NCBI RefSeq assembly: GCF_020991085.1
Contig: NZ_CP087719.1
Location: forward strand, 1,880,001 to 1,944,000
Source: Roseomonas sp. OT10
Lineage (GTDB): Bacteria; Pseudomonadota; Alphaproteobacteria; Acetobacterales; Acetobacteraceae
Direction: 5' to 3'
DNA length: 64,000 nucleotides
Position numbers and translations under genes: made by a program. Each line of letters begins with the position of its first letter. The first letter of the stretch is position 1. This document shows, piece after piece, positions 27,735 to 37,500 of the stretch. The notes under the pieces are model-generated. The model worked only from the letters and a program-made list of their open reading frames with translations. It made no database searches and was not told the DNA's origin.

Positions 27735-30392
27735 ATGGGAGAGATCTTCGAGCGCCCCGTCCCGCCGCATGCGCTGCGCTGGACGGGGGAGCGGCTGACC
27801 ACCGAGACCTCGGGCCAGACCGAGATCGAGCACCTGCACCGCTACTTCTTCGCCCGCTCGCTCTGCCGCGGGCTGGACGTGCTCGATGTTGCGTCCGGCG
27901 AGGGCTACGGCGCGGCGATGCTGGCGCAGGTCGCCCGGTCCGTGGTCGGGGTGGAGCTGGCGGAGGACGCGGTCGCGCATGCCCGTGCCGCCTATCCCGG
28001 CCCGAACCTGCGCTACCTGGCGGGGGACGCGCGCAGCCTGCCCTTACGCGACGCCAGCGTCGACGCCGTCGTCTCCTTCGAGACGATCGAGCACTTCTAC
28101 GAGCACGACGCCTTCCTGGCGGAAATCCGCCGGGTGCTGCGCCCCGGCGGCCTGCTGGTCATCAGCTCCCCCGAGCGGGACGTCTATTCGCCGGCCGGGA
28201 GCGCGCCCAACCCGTACCATGCCCGCGAGCTGACCCGGGCCGAGTTCGGCACGCTGCTGCACCGCCACTTCCCGCATGTCGACCTCTATGCGCAGCGCCC
28301 GATGCTCGGCTCCGCCGTCATGCCCGAGGCGCCGCCCGCCGCCGGCGCCCAGCCCCTCGTCACCTTCGAGCGCCGCGACCAGCGGCTGTTCGAGGCTTCC
28401 ACGGGGCTGCCGCGGCCGATCTACCTCGTGGCCCTCGCCTCCGATGCGCCCCTGCGCCGGACCGGCGGCAGCCTCTACATCGAGACCGGCGGGGTGGAGG
28501 CGATCTTCAACCGCCTCGCCGCGGCCGATGCCGCGGAGCGGCGCTTGGCCGAGGAAGCCGGGCAGGTCCGGCAGATGCGGGCGGAGCTGGGCCGGCACGA
28601 CGAACGGCGGCTTGCCCAGGAGGCGGAGGCGCAGGACTGCCGCCGAGAACTGGCCCGCCGGGCGGAGGAGGTGGCCGCGCTGGAGCGGGAGCGTGCCGCG
28701 CTGGAGCGACGGCTGGATCTGGCCGGCCGCGAGCTGTCGGCGGACCGCCGGGCCCGCGAGGCGCTGCAATCGGCGCTGCGCGAGACCGGCGAGGAGCTGG
28801 CAGCCGCCCGGGGGCTGGCCGAGGCGCTGCAGAATTCCGTCAGCTGGCGCCTGACGGGGCCGCTGCGCGGCTTCCTGGAGCGGCATCCCGGCGCCCTGCA
28901 CCGGCTGCAGGCGGTGACCACGCGGCATCCGCGCACCCTGGACCTGGCGATGCGCTCGGCGCGCGGGGCCTGGCGGCTGGCGACGCTGCGCCCCTTCCGG
29001 GGCGGCGGGGCGGCCCCGCCCGCGCTGCCCGTGCCCACGGCGGCTCCGATATCCCTCCCCTTCGCCGCGCCGCCGCGCCAGGTGACCTTCGATCCCCGCC
29101 CGCTGCCCCCGCCGGCGGCACCGCATCCGGAGGCGCTGCCGGCCGGGGGCGGCCGGCGCGGCCTGCTGCTCGGGCACGTGCTTCCCTATCCGCCGCGGGC
29201 GGGGAACGAGTACCGCATCCATCGCCTGCTCGCCTGGCTCGCCGGCCAGGGATGGGACATGACGCTGCTGCTGGTGCCCCTGCCGGGCGAGGAGCCCCCG
29301 GCGGCGCGGCGGGCCGAGCTGGCGGCGGTCTATCCGAACCTCGTGATCTGCCAGCATGACGGCACGGTGTGGCACCGGCTCCCGGGCGGCGAGGCGCTGC
29401 TGGAGCCGCTGCGCGGGCGTCGGCCGCGGGCCATGGCGGCGCTGTTGCAGGAGGACGATGCGGGGGGCCAGTCGCGCCTCCTCGGCCACGAGCGGACCTT
29501 CTGTCCCGATGTCGCCGCCGATCTGCTGTGCCACCTGCAGCAGGAGCTGCGGGCGGAGCTGCTCATCGGCGAGTACGTCTTCATGACCCGCGCCTTCCCG
29601 CTGCTGCAGCCCAGGCCCCTGACGCTGGTGGACACCCATGACGTGTTCTCGTCCAAGGCGGGCAAGGTGGTGCGCTTCGGCGTGCGGGACACGCTGAGCC
29701 TGACGCCGGAGGAGGAGGCCTCGCTGCTGCGCCGGGCGGACGGGGTCCTCGCCATCCAGCCGGAGGAGGCGGCGGAGATCGAGCGGCTGGTCCCCGGCCG
29801 CGCCGTCCTCAGCGTCGGGGTGGACATCCCGGCCGCCGGCGGCTTGCGTGCCCCGGTAGCGGCCCCGGTCGCCATCCTCGTGGCCTCGGCCAACGCCATG
29901 AACCTCCAGGGGCTGCAGAGCTTCCTCGACCTCGCCTGGCCGCTGGTGCGTCGCGAGGTGCCGGAGGCGGAGCTGCACGTGGTCGGCTCCGTCGGAGAGG
30001 GTCTCCTCGACCCGCCGGACGGGGTGCGGCTGCTCGGGCGGGTGGAGCGGCTGGACCTGGCCTATGCGGCGGCGCGCGTCGCCATCAACCCCGCGGTCGC
30101 CGGCACCGGGCTGAAGATCAAGACGGTCGAGGCGCTCGGCTTCCGCCTTCCGGTGGTGACCTGGCCCACCGGGGCCGAGGGCATCCCCGCGGAGGCACGC
30201 CCCTTCTGCCATGTGGCCGGGAACTGGTTCACCTTCGCCCGCGCGCTGATCCGCCTCCTCACCGACGACGCGGCGGCGGAGGCGATCCTGCGCGAGAACG
30301 ACACGCTCGCCCGCGCCTTCTCCCCCGACATCGTCTACGAGCCCCTGCGCCGGTTCCTCGGGCGCCGGGATGGAACGAGCGGCCCGACATGA
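27735..30392 (+). CDS. Fusion protein: methyltransferase, coiled coil and glycosyltransferase
   Basis: An 885-aa multidomain protein. Residues 1-200 are a class I SAM-dependent methyltransferase with motif I DVASGEGYG at 51-59 and VVSFETIEHFYEHDAFL for later motifs. Residues about 255-365 are Glu/Arg/Ala-rich with heptad-like spacing, a probable coiled coil, ending in SVSWRLTGPLRG, a phrase often seen in polysaccharide glycosyltransferase fusions. Residues about 468-885 resemble a GT4-type glycosyltransferase: GHVLPYPPRAGNEYRIHRLL at the start, then a C-terminal nucleotide-sugar fold (AGTGLKIKTVEALGFRLPVV). It follows rmlA and overlaps the next gene by 4 bp. Role in making or capping a rhamnose-containing surface glycan is inferred from position. 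Confidence 0.8.
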   Translation: MGEIFERPVPPHALRWTGERLTTETSGQTEIEHLHRYFFARSLCRGLDVLDVASGEGYGAAMLAQVARSVVGVELAEDAVAHARAAYPGPNLRYLAGDARSLPLRDASVDAVVSFETIEHFYEHDAFLAEIRRVLRPGGLLVISSPERDVYSPAGSAPNPYHARELTRAEFGTLLHRHFPHVDLYAQRPMLGSAVMPEAPPAAGAQPLVTFERRDQRLFEASTGLPRPIYLVALASDAPLRRTGGSLYIETGGVEAIFNRLAAADAAERRLAEEAGQVRQMRAELGRHDERRLAQEAEAQDCRRELARRAEEVAALERERAALERRLDLAGRELSADRRAREALQSALRETGEELAAARGLAEALQNSVSWRLTGPLRGFLERHPGALHRLQAVTTRHPRTLDLAMRSARGAWRLATLRPFRGGGAAPPALPVPTAAPISLPFAAPPRQVTFDPRPLPPPAAPHPEALPAGGGRRGLLLGHVLPYPPRAGNEYRIHRLLAWLAGQGWDMTLLLVPLPGEEPPAARRAELAAVYPNLVICQHDGTVWHRLPGGEALLEPLRGRRPRAMAALLQEDDAGGQSRLLGHERTFCPDVAADLLCHLQQELRAELLIGEYVFMTRAFPLLQPRPLTLVDTHDVFSSKAGKVVRFGVRDTLSLTPEEEASLLRRADGVLAIQPEEAAEIERLVPGRAVLSVGVDIPAAGGLRAPVAAPVAILVASANAMNLQGLQSFLDLAWPLVRREVPEAELHVVGSVGEGLLDPPDGVRLLGRVERLDLAYAAARVAINPAVAGTGLKIKTVEALGFRLPVVTWPTGAEGIPAEARPFCHVAGNWFTFARALIRLLTDDAAAEAILRENDTLARAFSPDIVYEPLRRFLGRRDGTSGPT

Positions 30393-32263
30393 CCGCACCG
30401 CCCGCCTACGACGTCTTCGCCGACCTTTCCGGCGCGGAGAGCGAGGCCACCGATCCGGCCGCCCACCTGCGCCGGTTGATGCGCGAGGGCGAGCTGAGCC
30501 TCGTCGCGGGGCAGGTCCGCCTGGCGTTGCCGCCCGGCCGGACCCTGCCGCCCGAGCTTGCCGCCCATGCCGCGCCGGGGGCGGACCCGGCCGAGGCCTT
30601 CCACGCCGCGCTGATGGCGGCGGCGCGGCGCGGCCGCTTCCTGCTGGTGCTGACGGGCCCGATCATCCCGCCCAGCGCGGTGGTCCCGAGGCTGCTGCGG
30701 GCCCTGGCCGCCGATCCCATGTTCGGCAGCAGCCAGCCGCGCCTGGCCGCGGCGGCGACCGACCTGGTCCATCCCCTGCCGGCGCGTGGGGCGCTGGCCG
30801 CGCCGGAGCCGGAGACCTCGCGCGGTGCCCTGTCGCGCCTGCCGGAGCATCTGATCACCGCGGAGCTGCCCGCCGCCTGCATGCTGCTGCGGCCCGAGCT
30901 GGCGGAGATCGTCTCCCTTCCCGCGGGGCTGGCCAGCGGCGCCGGCGCCCTCGCCTACGCGCTCTGCCAGGCCCGCCGCTGCGGCTTCCGCAACGTGGTG
31001 GCGAACCGGACCGTCGTCGCCTCGACCCTCGGGCCGGAGCAGGCCTATCCCCTGCCGCCGCCCTCCGAGGCCGCGCTGCTGGCGGCGGCCTACCCGGATT
31101 CGCGCCGCGCCGCCGCGCAGAATGCGGACCTGCCGCAGCGGCGGTTCGAGGCGCTGCTGAGCGCCGGCTTCCCGCCGGCCGGGGAGCGGCGGCGGCTGCT
31201 GCTCGACTGCCACGGCCTCTCGCCCGTGTTCAACGGTACCGCGCTGTGCACCCTGGGCCTGCTGGACGGCATGGCGGCCCTGGACACGGGCTGGCAGATC
31301 GACGTGCTCAGCACGCCGGAGGCGGCCCGGTTCCACGAGCTGAAGCGTCGCTACCCGGGGTTTGGCCACCGCCACGGCCCGATCCTGGACCGCTACGCGG
31401 CGGCGCTGACGCCGAATCAGCCCTTCGACCTGGCGCCGGTGAAGGCCCTGCACCGGCATGCGCTGGTGATCGCCTTCAACATCCTCGACACGATCGGCTG
31501 GGATGCCCTCTACCCGCTGCCGGACCGGACGGGAGCGGTCTGGCGCCTGATCGCGCGTCATGCCGACGGGCTGGCCTTCATCTCGGGCTATTCGCGCGAC
31601 CGCTTCCGGACGCGCTTCCCGCTCTCGCCCGGGGTCGCGCAGGCGGTGGCGCATCTCAGCCTGAAGCAGGAGGAGCAGTCCCTCGCGGCCTTCCGCGACC
31701 TGCCGGAGGGCGAGCATGTCCTGCTGTTCGGCAACAGCTACGACCACAAGGCGCTGGCGCTGACCCTGTCGGTCCTGACCCAGGCCTTTCCCTTCCAGCG
31801 CCTCGTGGTGCTGGGCGGGGAGGCGGAGCCGACGCCCTTCGTCCAGGCCATTCCCAGCGGGCAGGCCGACAGCGAGGAGGTGCATCGGCTGATCGCCACG
31901 GCGCGTGCCATCGTCTTCCCCTCCTTCTACGAGGGCTTCGGCCTGCCGGTGGTGGAGGGGCTGGCCTATGGCCGGCCGGTGATCGTCCGTCGCTCGCCGA
32001 TCTGGGAGGAGATCGCCGGCCATGCCCGCCTGCCCGGCCGGCTGATCCCCTTCGGCGACCCTGCCTCCCTGGTCGACGCGCTCGGCCGGGTGCTGGAGGG
32101 GATGCCCGTCGCGGCCCTGCCGCAGGGCGTCCGCCTGGACGCGGGCGCACCCGTCACCGGCTGGCGCGAGAGCGCGGCCCTGTTGCTGGAGCTGCTGGAC
32201 CGCGGCCTGGCGGGGGTCAGCGCCGAGCGGTGGCTGCACCGCGACGACGTGCTGCGAGGCTGA
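30389..32263 (+). CDS. Glycosyltransferase family 4 protein with large N-terminal extension
   Basis: A 624-aa protein. The C-terminal half (about residues 270-610) is a GT-B glycosyltransferase of family GT4. It shows FGNSYDHKALALTL, a nucleotide-sugar binding block ARAIVFPSFYEGFGLPVVEG, and the E-x7-E spacing typical of retaining GT4 enzymes. The first 250 residues are not a GT4 domain. Stretches such as LVLTGPIIPPSAVVPRLLRAL loosely recall a degenerate GT2 fold, but I could not identify it. It overlaps the fusion gene upstream and ends 5 bp before the next gene. Acceptor and donor sugar are unknown; rhamnose is likely from context. Confidence 0.8.
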   Translation: MTAPPAYDVFADLSGAESEATDPAAHLRRLMREGELSLVAGQVRLALPPGRTLPPELAAHAAPGADPAEAFHAALMAAARRGRFLLVLTGPIIPPSAVVPRLLRALAADPMFGSSQPRLAAAATDLVHPLPARGALAAPEPETSRGALSRLPEHLITAELPAACMLLRPELAEIVSLPAGLASGAGALAYALCQARRCGFRNVVANRTVVASTLGPEQAYPLPPPSEAALLAAAYPDSRRAAAQNADLPQRRFEALLSAGFPPAGERRRLLLDCHGLSPVFNGTALCTLGLLDGMAALDTGWQIDVLSTPEAARFHELKRRYPGFGHRHGPILDRYAAALTPNQPFDLAPVKALHRHALVIAFNILDTIGWDALYPLPDRTGAVWRLIARHADGLAFISGYSRDRFRTRFPLSPGVAQAVAHLSLKQEEQSLAAFRDLPEGEHVLLFGNSYDHKALALTLSVLTQAFPFQRLVVLGGEAEPTPFVQAIPSGQADSEEVHRLIATARAIVFPSFYEGFGLPVVEGLAYGRPVIVRRSPIWEEIAGHARLPGRLIPFGDPASLVDALGRVLEGMPVAALPQGVRLDAGAPVTGWRESAALLLELLDRGLAGVSAERWLHRDDVLRG

Positions 32264-32268
32264 CCGGG

Positions 32269-33150
32269 ATGCCCATCGACCGCATGCGAGTCGTCACCCT
32301 CCTGGCGCGGCACGGCACGGCGAAGTACGCCGACGCGCTGCCCGACATCCGGGCGCTGTTCCGGGGCCAGATGCCCGAGGTCGCGCACGAGGTGGTCGTC
32401 AGCGACAACGCCTTGCCGCCGGGGCACGAGGAAGCGCTGGAGCCGGGCGTCACCCTGATCGGCGGGTCGAACGACGCCTGGGAGTTCTCGGCCTGGGACT
32501 CCGCGGTCGGCTGGCTGGGCGACCGGCTGGACGGCTACGACTTCGTCCACCTTGCCACCTCCGCCTTCCGGCAGCTCTATGTCCGCTACCTCGACCGCTT
32601 CGACACGCCGATGCTGCGGGCGATCCACGGCCGCGCGGCGGCGGTGGGGCATGTCGACTACTACAACGATCCGGTCTCGCTGCTGGGCTTCGGCTGCCAG
32701 GCATGGCTGCGCAGCTCCTTCGTCCTGCTGCCGCCGGCCGAGCTGCGCCTGCTCGGCTCGCTGGCCGGGGTGACGGAGCGCGCGGCCTTCTTCAGCGGCA
32801 GGCCGGAGGCGCCGTTCCTCGCGGAGGCGCCGATCTCCGAAGGCTACCGGCAGAACATCCTCGGCTGGCTCACCGGCGACGGGACCGGCCAGGGCACGGG
32901 ATGGCATTCGCGCTTCCGGCTGGATGCGGGCACCCTGGCCTTCTTCGAGAGCAAGACCCTCGCCATCCTGAACGAGCAGATGCTGAGCAGCCGGCTGCGC
33001 GCCCAGGGCTGCGCCCTGGTGGATGCCACCTGGCTGGCCACGCAGCTTGGGCGGGGCGGCGGGAAGGCCATCGGGGCCATACCGGACTGGCGCCGGCAGG
33101 TGACGTCGCGCGACAACGACCCCGCGCCGCCGCAGGGGATGATCGACTGA
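32269..33150 (+). CDS. Uncharacterised protein of the polysaccharide cluster
   Basis: A 293-aa soluble protein with no signal peptide or membrane segment, beginning MPIDRMRVVTLLARHG at the ATG at 32269. It has a mixed alpha/beta pattern, with LVDATW near the end, YNDPVSLLGFGCQAWLRSSF in the middle and an N-terminal VVVSDNALPPGHEEAL resembling the start of a nucleotide-sugar glycosyltransferase. I do not recognise it as a named family and see no clear DxD motif. It is the last gene of the rml/glycosyltransferase run, 5 bp after the GT4 gene, so a role in glycan assembly is inferred. Confidence 0.6.
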   Translation: MPIDRMRVVTLLARHGTAKYADALPDIRALFRGQMPEVAHEVVVSDNALPPGHEEALEPGVTLIGGSNDAWEFSAWDSAVGWLGDRLDGYDFVHLATSAFRQLYVRYLDRFDTPMLRAIHGRAAAVGHVDYYNDPVSLLGFGCQAWLRSSFVLLPPAELRLLGSLAGVTERAAFFSGRPEAPFLAEAPISEGYRQNILGWLTGDGTGQGTGWHSRFRLDAGTLAFFESKTLAILNEQMLSSRLRAQGCALVDATWLATQLGRGGGKAIGAIPDWRRQVTSRDNDPAPPQGMID

Positions 33151-33491
33151 TACGGGCGGACAGAGCCCCCGCCCGGCCCTGGGCCGGCTGCCGCCGGAGC
33201 GCTGCGGGGAGCGTCGCCAGGGGCGCGCCGGACGACCCGGCCCGCCTTCGGCAGCGGCGCCGCCGATCCGCCCAGGTCGCTCGGTGGCGCTGAGGAACGG
33301 CGATCCTTTGATCGCCGATGGCCGGGGCGGGCAGCGTCGCTTCCGCCCCTCGCCAGCTCGTGGCGGGACGTCCCATCGGCCGGCTCGCGGATGGTGACCA
33401 ACGCATCGCGTGGATGGCGGTCCGGGCGCGCGGACCGCTCCGCCACCCCGGGAGATTCCCCTCCGCGCGCCATCTGCTCTACTGTCCGGCC
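33151..33491. other. Intergenic region with an 8-bp stem-loop
   Basis: A 341-bp GC-rich stretch between the polysaccharide cluster and the DsbA-family gene. No gene of usable length is seen on either strand. The main structure is the hairpin at 33298-33317, reported separately. The leader before the DsbA-family gene has no obvious -10/-35 pair. Confidence 0.5.
33298..33317 (+). terminator. Hairpin downstream of the polysaccharide cluster
   Basis: CGGCGATC pairs with GATCGCCG across a CTTT loop, a perfect 8-bp stem. It is about 150 bp after the last polysaccharide gene. There is no T-tract, so it could be a weak terminator or a leader structure of the downstream gene. Confidence 0.4.
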
Positions 33492-34160
33492 GTGAACATC
33501 CTATCGCCGCCGCGCATCCGCCTGACCATCGAGGTGGTCTTCGACCTGGTCTGCCCCTGGTGCTTCCTCGGCACCCGAAGGTTGCGGCGGGCGCTGCGCG
33601 CGCGGCCCGAGGTGACGCCGGAGCTGGTCTGGCGCCCCTTCCTGCTGAACCCCGAGGCGAGCTCGGCGGGCGTGGCGCGGCACGACTACATGGCCCGGAA
33701 GTTCGGCGGGGAGGACCGGGCGCGCCGGCTGCACGCGACGCTGGGCGAGCTGGGCCGGGCCGAGGGCATCCCCTTCCGCTTCGACCTGCTGCGCCGCGTC
33801 CCCGCCTCGATGGACGCGCACCGGGTGGTGCGCTTCGCCGCACGCCACGGGGCGGCCGACGCCATGGTGGATGCGCTGTTCCTGGCCCATTTCACCAGCG
33901 GCAGCGACATCGGCGACCATGGCACGCTGGTGGCGATCGGCGGCGCGCTGGGGCTGGACCGCGTCGCGCTGCGCCGCTTCCTGGCCAGCCAGTCCGAGGC
34001 CGAGGCGGTGCATGCCGAGAACCTGCGGGCGCACCGGCTGGGCATCAACGGCGTGCCCTGCTTCGTCGTCTCCGGCCGGCACGCCATCGCCGGGGCGCAG
34101 GAGCCGGAGGTGCTGGAACGGCTGCTGGACGTGGCCATCGCGGAAGGAGAATGGGCATGA
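33492..34160 (+). CDS. DsbA family oxidoreductase, FrnE type
   Basis: Thioredoxin-fold protein of the DsbA/FrnE/2-hydroxychromene-2-carboxylate isomerase superfamily. The redox motif CPWC lies at about residues 18-21 (FDLVCPWCFLGTRRL), and a second conserved cysteine is in INGVPCFVVSGRHAIAGAQ with the cis-Pro loop. There is no signal peptide, so it should act in the cytoplasm, as FrnE-like proteins do. The GTG at 33492 is chosen as start, giving 222 aa. It shares an ATGA overlap with the next gene. Thiol oxidoreductase function is inferred; the isomerase role is an alternative. Confidence 0.87.
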   Translation: MNILSPPRIRLTIEVVFDLVCPWCFLGTRRLRRALRARPEVTPELVWRPFLLNPEASSAGVARHDYMARKFGGEDRARRLHATLGELGRAEGIPFRFDLLRRVPASMDAHRVVRFAARHGAADAMVDALFLAHFTSGSDIGDHGTLVAIGGALGLDRVALRRFLASQSEAEAVHAENLRAHRLGINGVPCFVVSGRHAIAGAQEPEVLERLLDVAIAEGEWA

Positions 34161-34546
34161 GCGGAACCCCCGGCACCGCCCCGCACAAGCGTCTGGCCGC
34201 CGCGCTGGCGGCGCTGCACAAGGCGCTGCTGAACGTGCAGGCCACGGGCCACCCGTCCTCGGGCAATCCCTTCGCCCTGTGGCAGGCGGTGATGCACCAC
34301 GAGGACTTCGCCTGGCTGCGGCCGATGAGCGGGCTGATGGCGCGGATCGACGAGGCGGGCGCGAAGGGCGCCACCCCCTCGGCCGAGGAGATGGGCCGCT
34401 TCCTGGCAGAGGCGGATGCACTGGTCCGCCGCGAGGGCATCTTCCGCGACAAGCTGAACGAGTTCCGCGACGACCCGCTGGTGGCCTTCACCGCCTCCGA
34501 GCTGGAGGGAACCCTTTCCGCCCTGTGGAACCGGGCGGCGCACTGA
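34157..34546 (+). CDS. Small conserved-looking hypothetical protein
   Basis: A 129-aa protein translated from an ATG that overlaps the DsbA-family stop (ATGA), so it is translationally coupled. It is rich in Ala/Leu helices (MSGTPGTAPHKRLAAALAAL and later DEAGAKGATPSAEEMGRF) with no membrane segment, signal or known motif. I do not recognise the family. Its last 59 nucleotides (34488-34546) lie antisense to the 3' end of mfd, so the two convergent genes overlap. The function is unknown, and the coupling to a thiol oxidoreductase is the only hint. Confidence 0.7.
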   Translation: MSGTPGTAPHKRLAAALAALHKALLNVQATGHPSSGNPFALWQAVMHHEDFAWLRPMSGLMARIDEAGAKGATPSAEEMGRFLAEADALVRREGIFRDKLNEFRDDPLVAFTASELEGTLSALWNRAAH

Positions 34547-37500
34547 TCGTCCTGGCCGGGGGGGCCGCCGGCGGCTTCGCGGGGGGGCTCGCGAAGGACA
34601 GGACGGCCGGCGTGGGGCCCCGGCCGGGCTCCTCGCCCTCCCGCACCACCGTCGCCAGCGCCGCCAGGATGTCGCGCGCCGCGCGGACCCGGTCGGGCAG
34701 CTCCATCTCCCGCACCAGGGCCAGCTTGTGGTCGGGGCGCAGCTTCACCATGCCCTTCTGCGCGGCGACCCAGTTCACCAGCCCGCCGGGGTTGGCGAAG
34801 CGGTTCTTCCGGAAGGCCAGCACCACGCCCTTGGGCCCGGCATCGAGCTTCTCCACCCCCGTCTCGCGGCAGAGGCGCTTGATCGAGACGACCTGGAGCA
34901 GGTTCTCCACCTCTGCCGGCAACGGGCCGAAGCGGTCCACCAGCTCCGCCGCCATCGCCTCCACCTCCGCCTCGGAGGCGAGGGTGCCGATGCGGCGGTA
35001 GAGGCCGAGGCGCACCGGCAGGTCGCGCACGTAGCCCTCGGGGATGAGGACGGGCAGGCCGAGGTTGATCTGCGGCGTCCAGTCGGTGTCCGCCTCCTCC
35101 TCCCGCCGGCGCTTCCCGCGCGAGCGCACCTCCTGCACCGCCTCCTCCAGCATCTGCTGGTAGAGCTCGATGCCGACCTCGCGGATCTGGCCGGACTGCT
35201 CGTCGCCCAGCAGGTTGCCGGCGCCGCGGATGTCCAGGTCGTGGCTGGCGAGGGTGAAGCCGGCGCCCAGGTTGTCCAGCGTCTGCATCACCTCCAGCCG
35301 CTTCTGCGAGGCGGCGGAGAGCCGGTGCGCCGGCGGCCAGGTGAGGTAGGCATAGCCGCGCTGCTTGCCGCGCCCGACGCGGCCGCGGAGCTGGTAGAGC
35401 TGTGCCAGGCCGAACATGTCCGCGCGGTGGATGATCAGCGTGTTCACCGCCGGCATGTCGAGCCCGCTCTCGACGATGTTGGTGGCGAGCAGGATGTCGT
35501 GCTTGCCGTCGCCGAACTCGGTCATCACCCGCTCCAGCTCGGTCGCGGAGAGCCGGCCATGCGCCTCGATCACCCGCGCCTCGGGCACGATCTCGCGCAG
35601 CCGGGCGGAGACCTTGGGCATGTCCTCCAGGCGCGGGACGACGCAGAAGATCTGCCCGCCGCGGAAGCGCTCGCGCTGGATGGCCTCGCGGATCACCACG
35701 CCGTCGAAGGGCATGATGAAGGTCCGCACCGCCAGGCGGTCCACCGGCGGCGTGGCGATCACGCTCATCTCCCGCACCCCCGACAGCGCCAGTTGCAGCG
35801 TGCGCGGGATGGGCGTGGCGGTCAGCGTCAGGACGTGGACATCCGTCTTGAGCGCCTTCAGCCGCTCCTTGTGGGCGACGCCGAAATGCTGCTCCTCGTC
35901 CACGATGACGAGGCCGAGATCGGCGAACTCGATGCCCTTGGCGAGGAGGGCGTGGGTCCCGACGACGACGTTCACCGTGCCGTCCTTCAGCCCCTCCCGC
36001 GTCTGCGCCGCCTCCTTCGCCGTGGCCAGGCGGGAGAGCTGGGCAACCGTGAAGGGCAGCCCCTCGAAGCGCTTCGAGAAGGTGCGGAAATGCTGCCGGG
36101 CGAGGAGTGTCGTCGGCACCACCACGGCCACCTGCGCCCCCGTCATGGCGACGAGGAAGGCGGCGCGCAGAGCGACCTCCGTCTTGCCGAAGCCCACGTC
36201 GCCGCAGATGAGCCGGTCCATCGGCTTGCCCGAGGCCAGGTCCTCGACCACGTCCGCGATGGCGCGCTGCTGGTCCTCCGTCTCGGCGAAGGGGAAGCGG
36301 GCGGCGAACTCGTCCCAGGCGCCCTCCGGCGGGGTGGCCGCCCGGCCCTCCTGCACCTTGCGCTCGGCGGCGGTGCGGATGAGCTGCGCCGCCATGTCGC
36401 GGATGCGCTGCTTGGCCTTGGCCTTGCGGTTCTGCCAGGAAGCGCCGCCCAGCTTGTCCAGCGCCACGCCGGCCGACTCGCTGCCGAAGCGCGTCAGCAC
36501 CTCGATGTTCTCGACCGGCAGGAACAGGCGGTCGTTGCCCTCGTAGATCAGGCGCAGGCAGTCATGCGGCGCGCCGTTGACCTCGATGGTGACCAGACCG
36601 TCATAGCGGCCGATGCCGTGGTCGGCATGCACCACGAGGTCGCCCTCGGCGATCTCTGTCGCGTCCGCGATGAACTGGTCGGCGCGCTTGCGGCGGCGCG
36701 GCGGGCGGGCGATGCGCTCGCCCAGCAGGTCCTGCTCGCCGGTGAGGGCGATGCCGTCCGCGACGAAGCCGCGCTCGACGCCCACCACCGCCAGCGCCAC
36801 CGCGCCGGGGGCGAGCTTGCGGGCGGCGGCCCAGTCCTCCACCGCCTCGGCGGCGATGCGGTTCTCCCGCAGCAGGTTGCCCAGCCGCTCGCGCGAGCCG
36901 CGCGTCCAGGCGGCCAGCACCGGCCGGCGGCCCTGGGCGGCGTGGACCTCCGCCTGTTCCTTGTAGGCCGCGAAGACGTTGCCGCCCGAGGCGCGCACGT
37001 CGCTGTAGAGCCGCCCCGGCCGGCCGCCGGCATCGGGCCCGCTCTCCCCGGCGAAGGGCGAGAAGCGCGCCAGCGGCCCGCGCGCCAGCATCCGGTCCCA
37101 GCCGCCCTTCTCCAGGTAGAGGCTGCGCGGCGGGGCGGGGCGATAGGGCACCTCGCCGTCGCGCGGCGGCAGGCGGCGGGCCTCGTAGTGGTCCTCCACC
37201 ATCTCCATCCGGGCGGCGAGCACGTCCTCCGCCTGGTGGTCCAGGCTGACCTCGGCGCTGGGCAGGTAGTCCGGCAGCACCGCCATGGATTCATGGAACA
37301 GTCCCGCCCAGTGCTCCATCCCCGGATGCCGCCGCCCGGCGGAGACGGAGACGTAGAGCGGGTCCTCGGTCGCCGCCGCGCCGAACAGGTCGACATAGGC
37401 GGTGCGGAAATGGGCGATGGAGTCCGGGTCCAGCGAGACCTCCCCCACCGGCCGGATGCGCAGCGACTCCAGCGCCTCCGCGCTGCGCTGGGTCGAGGGG

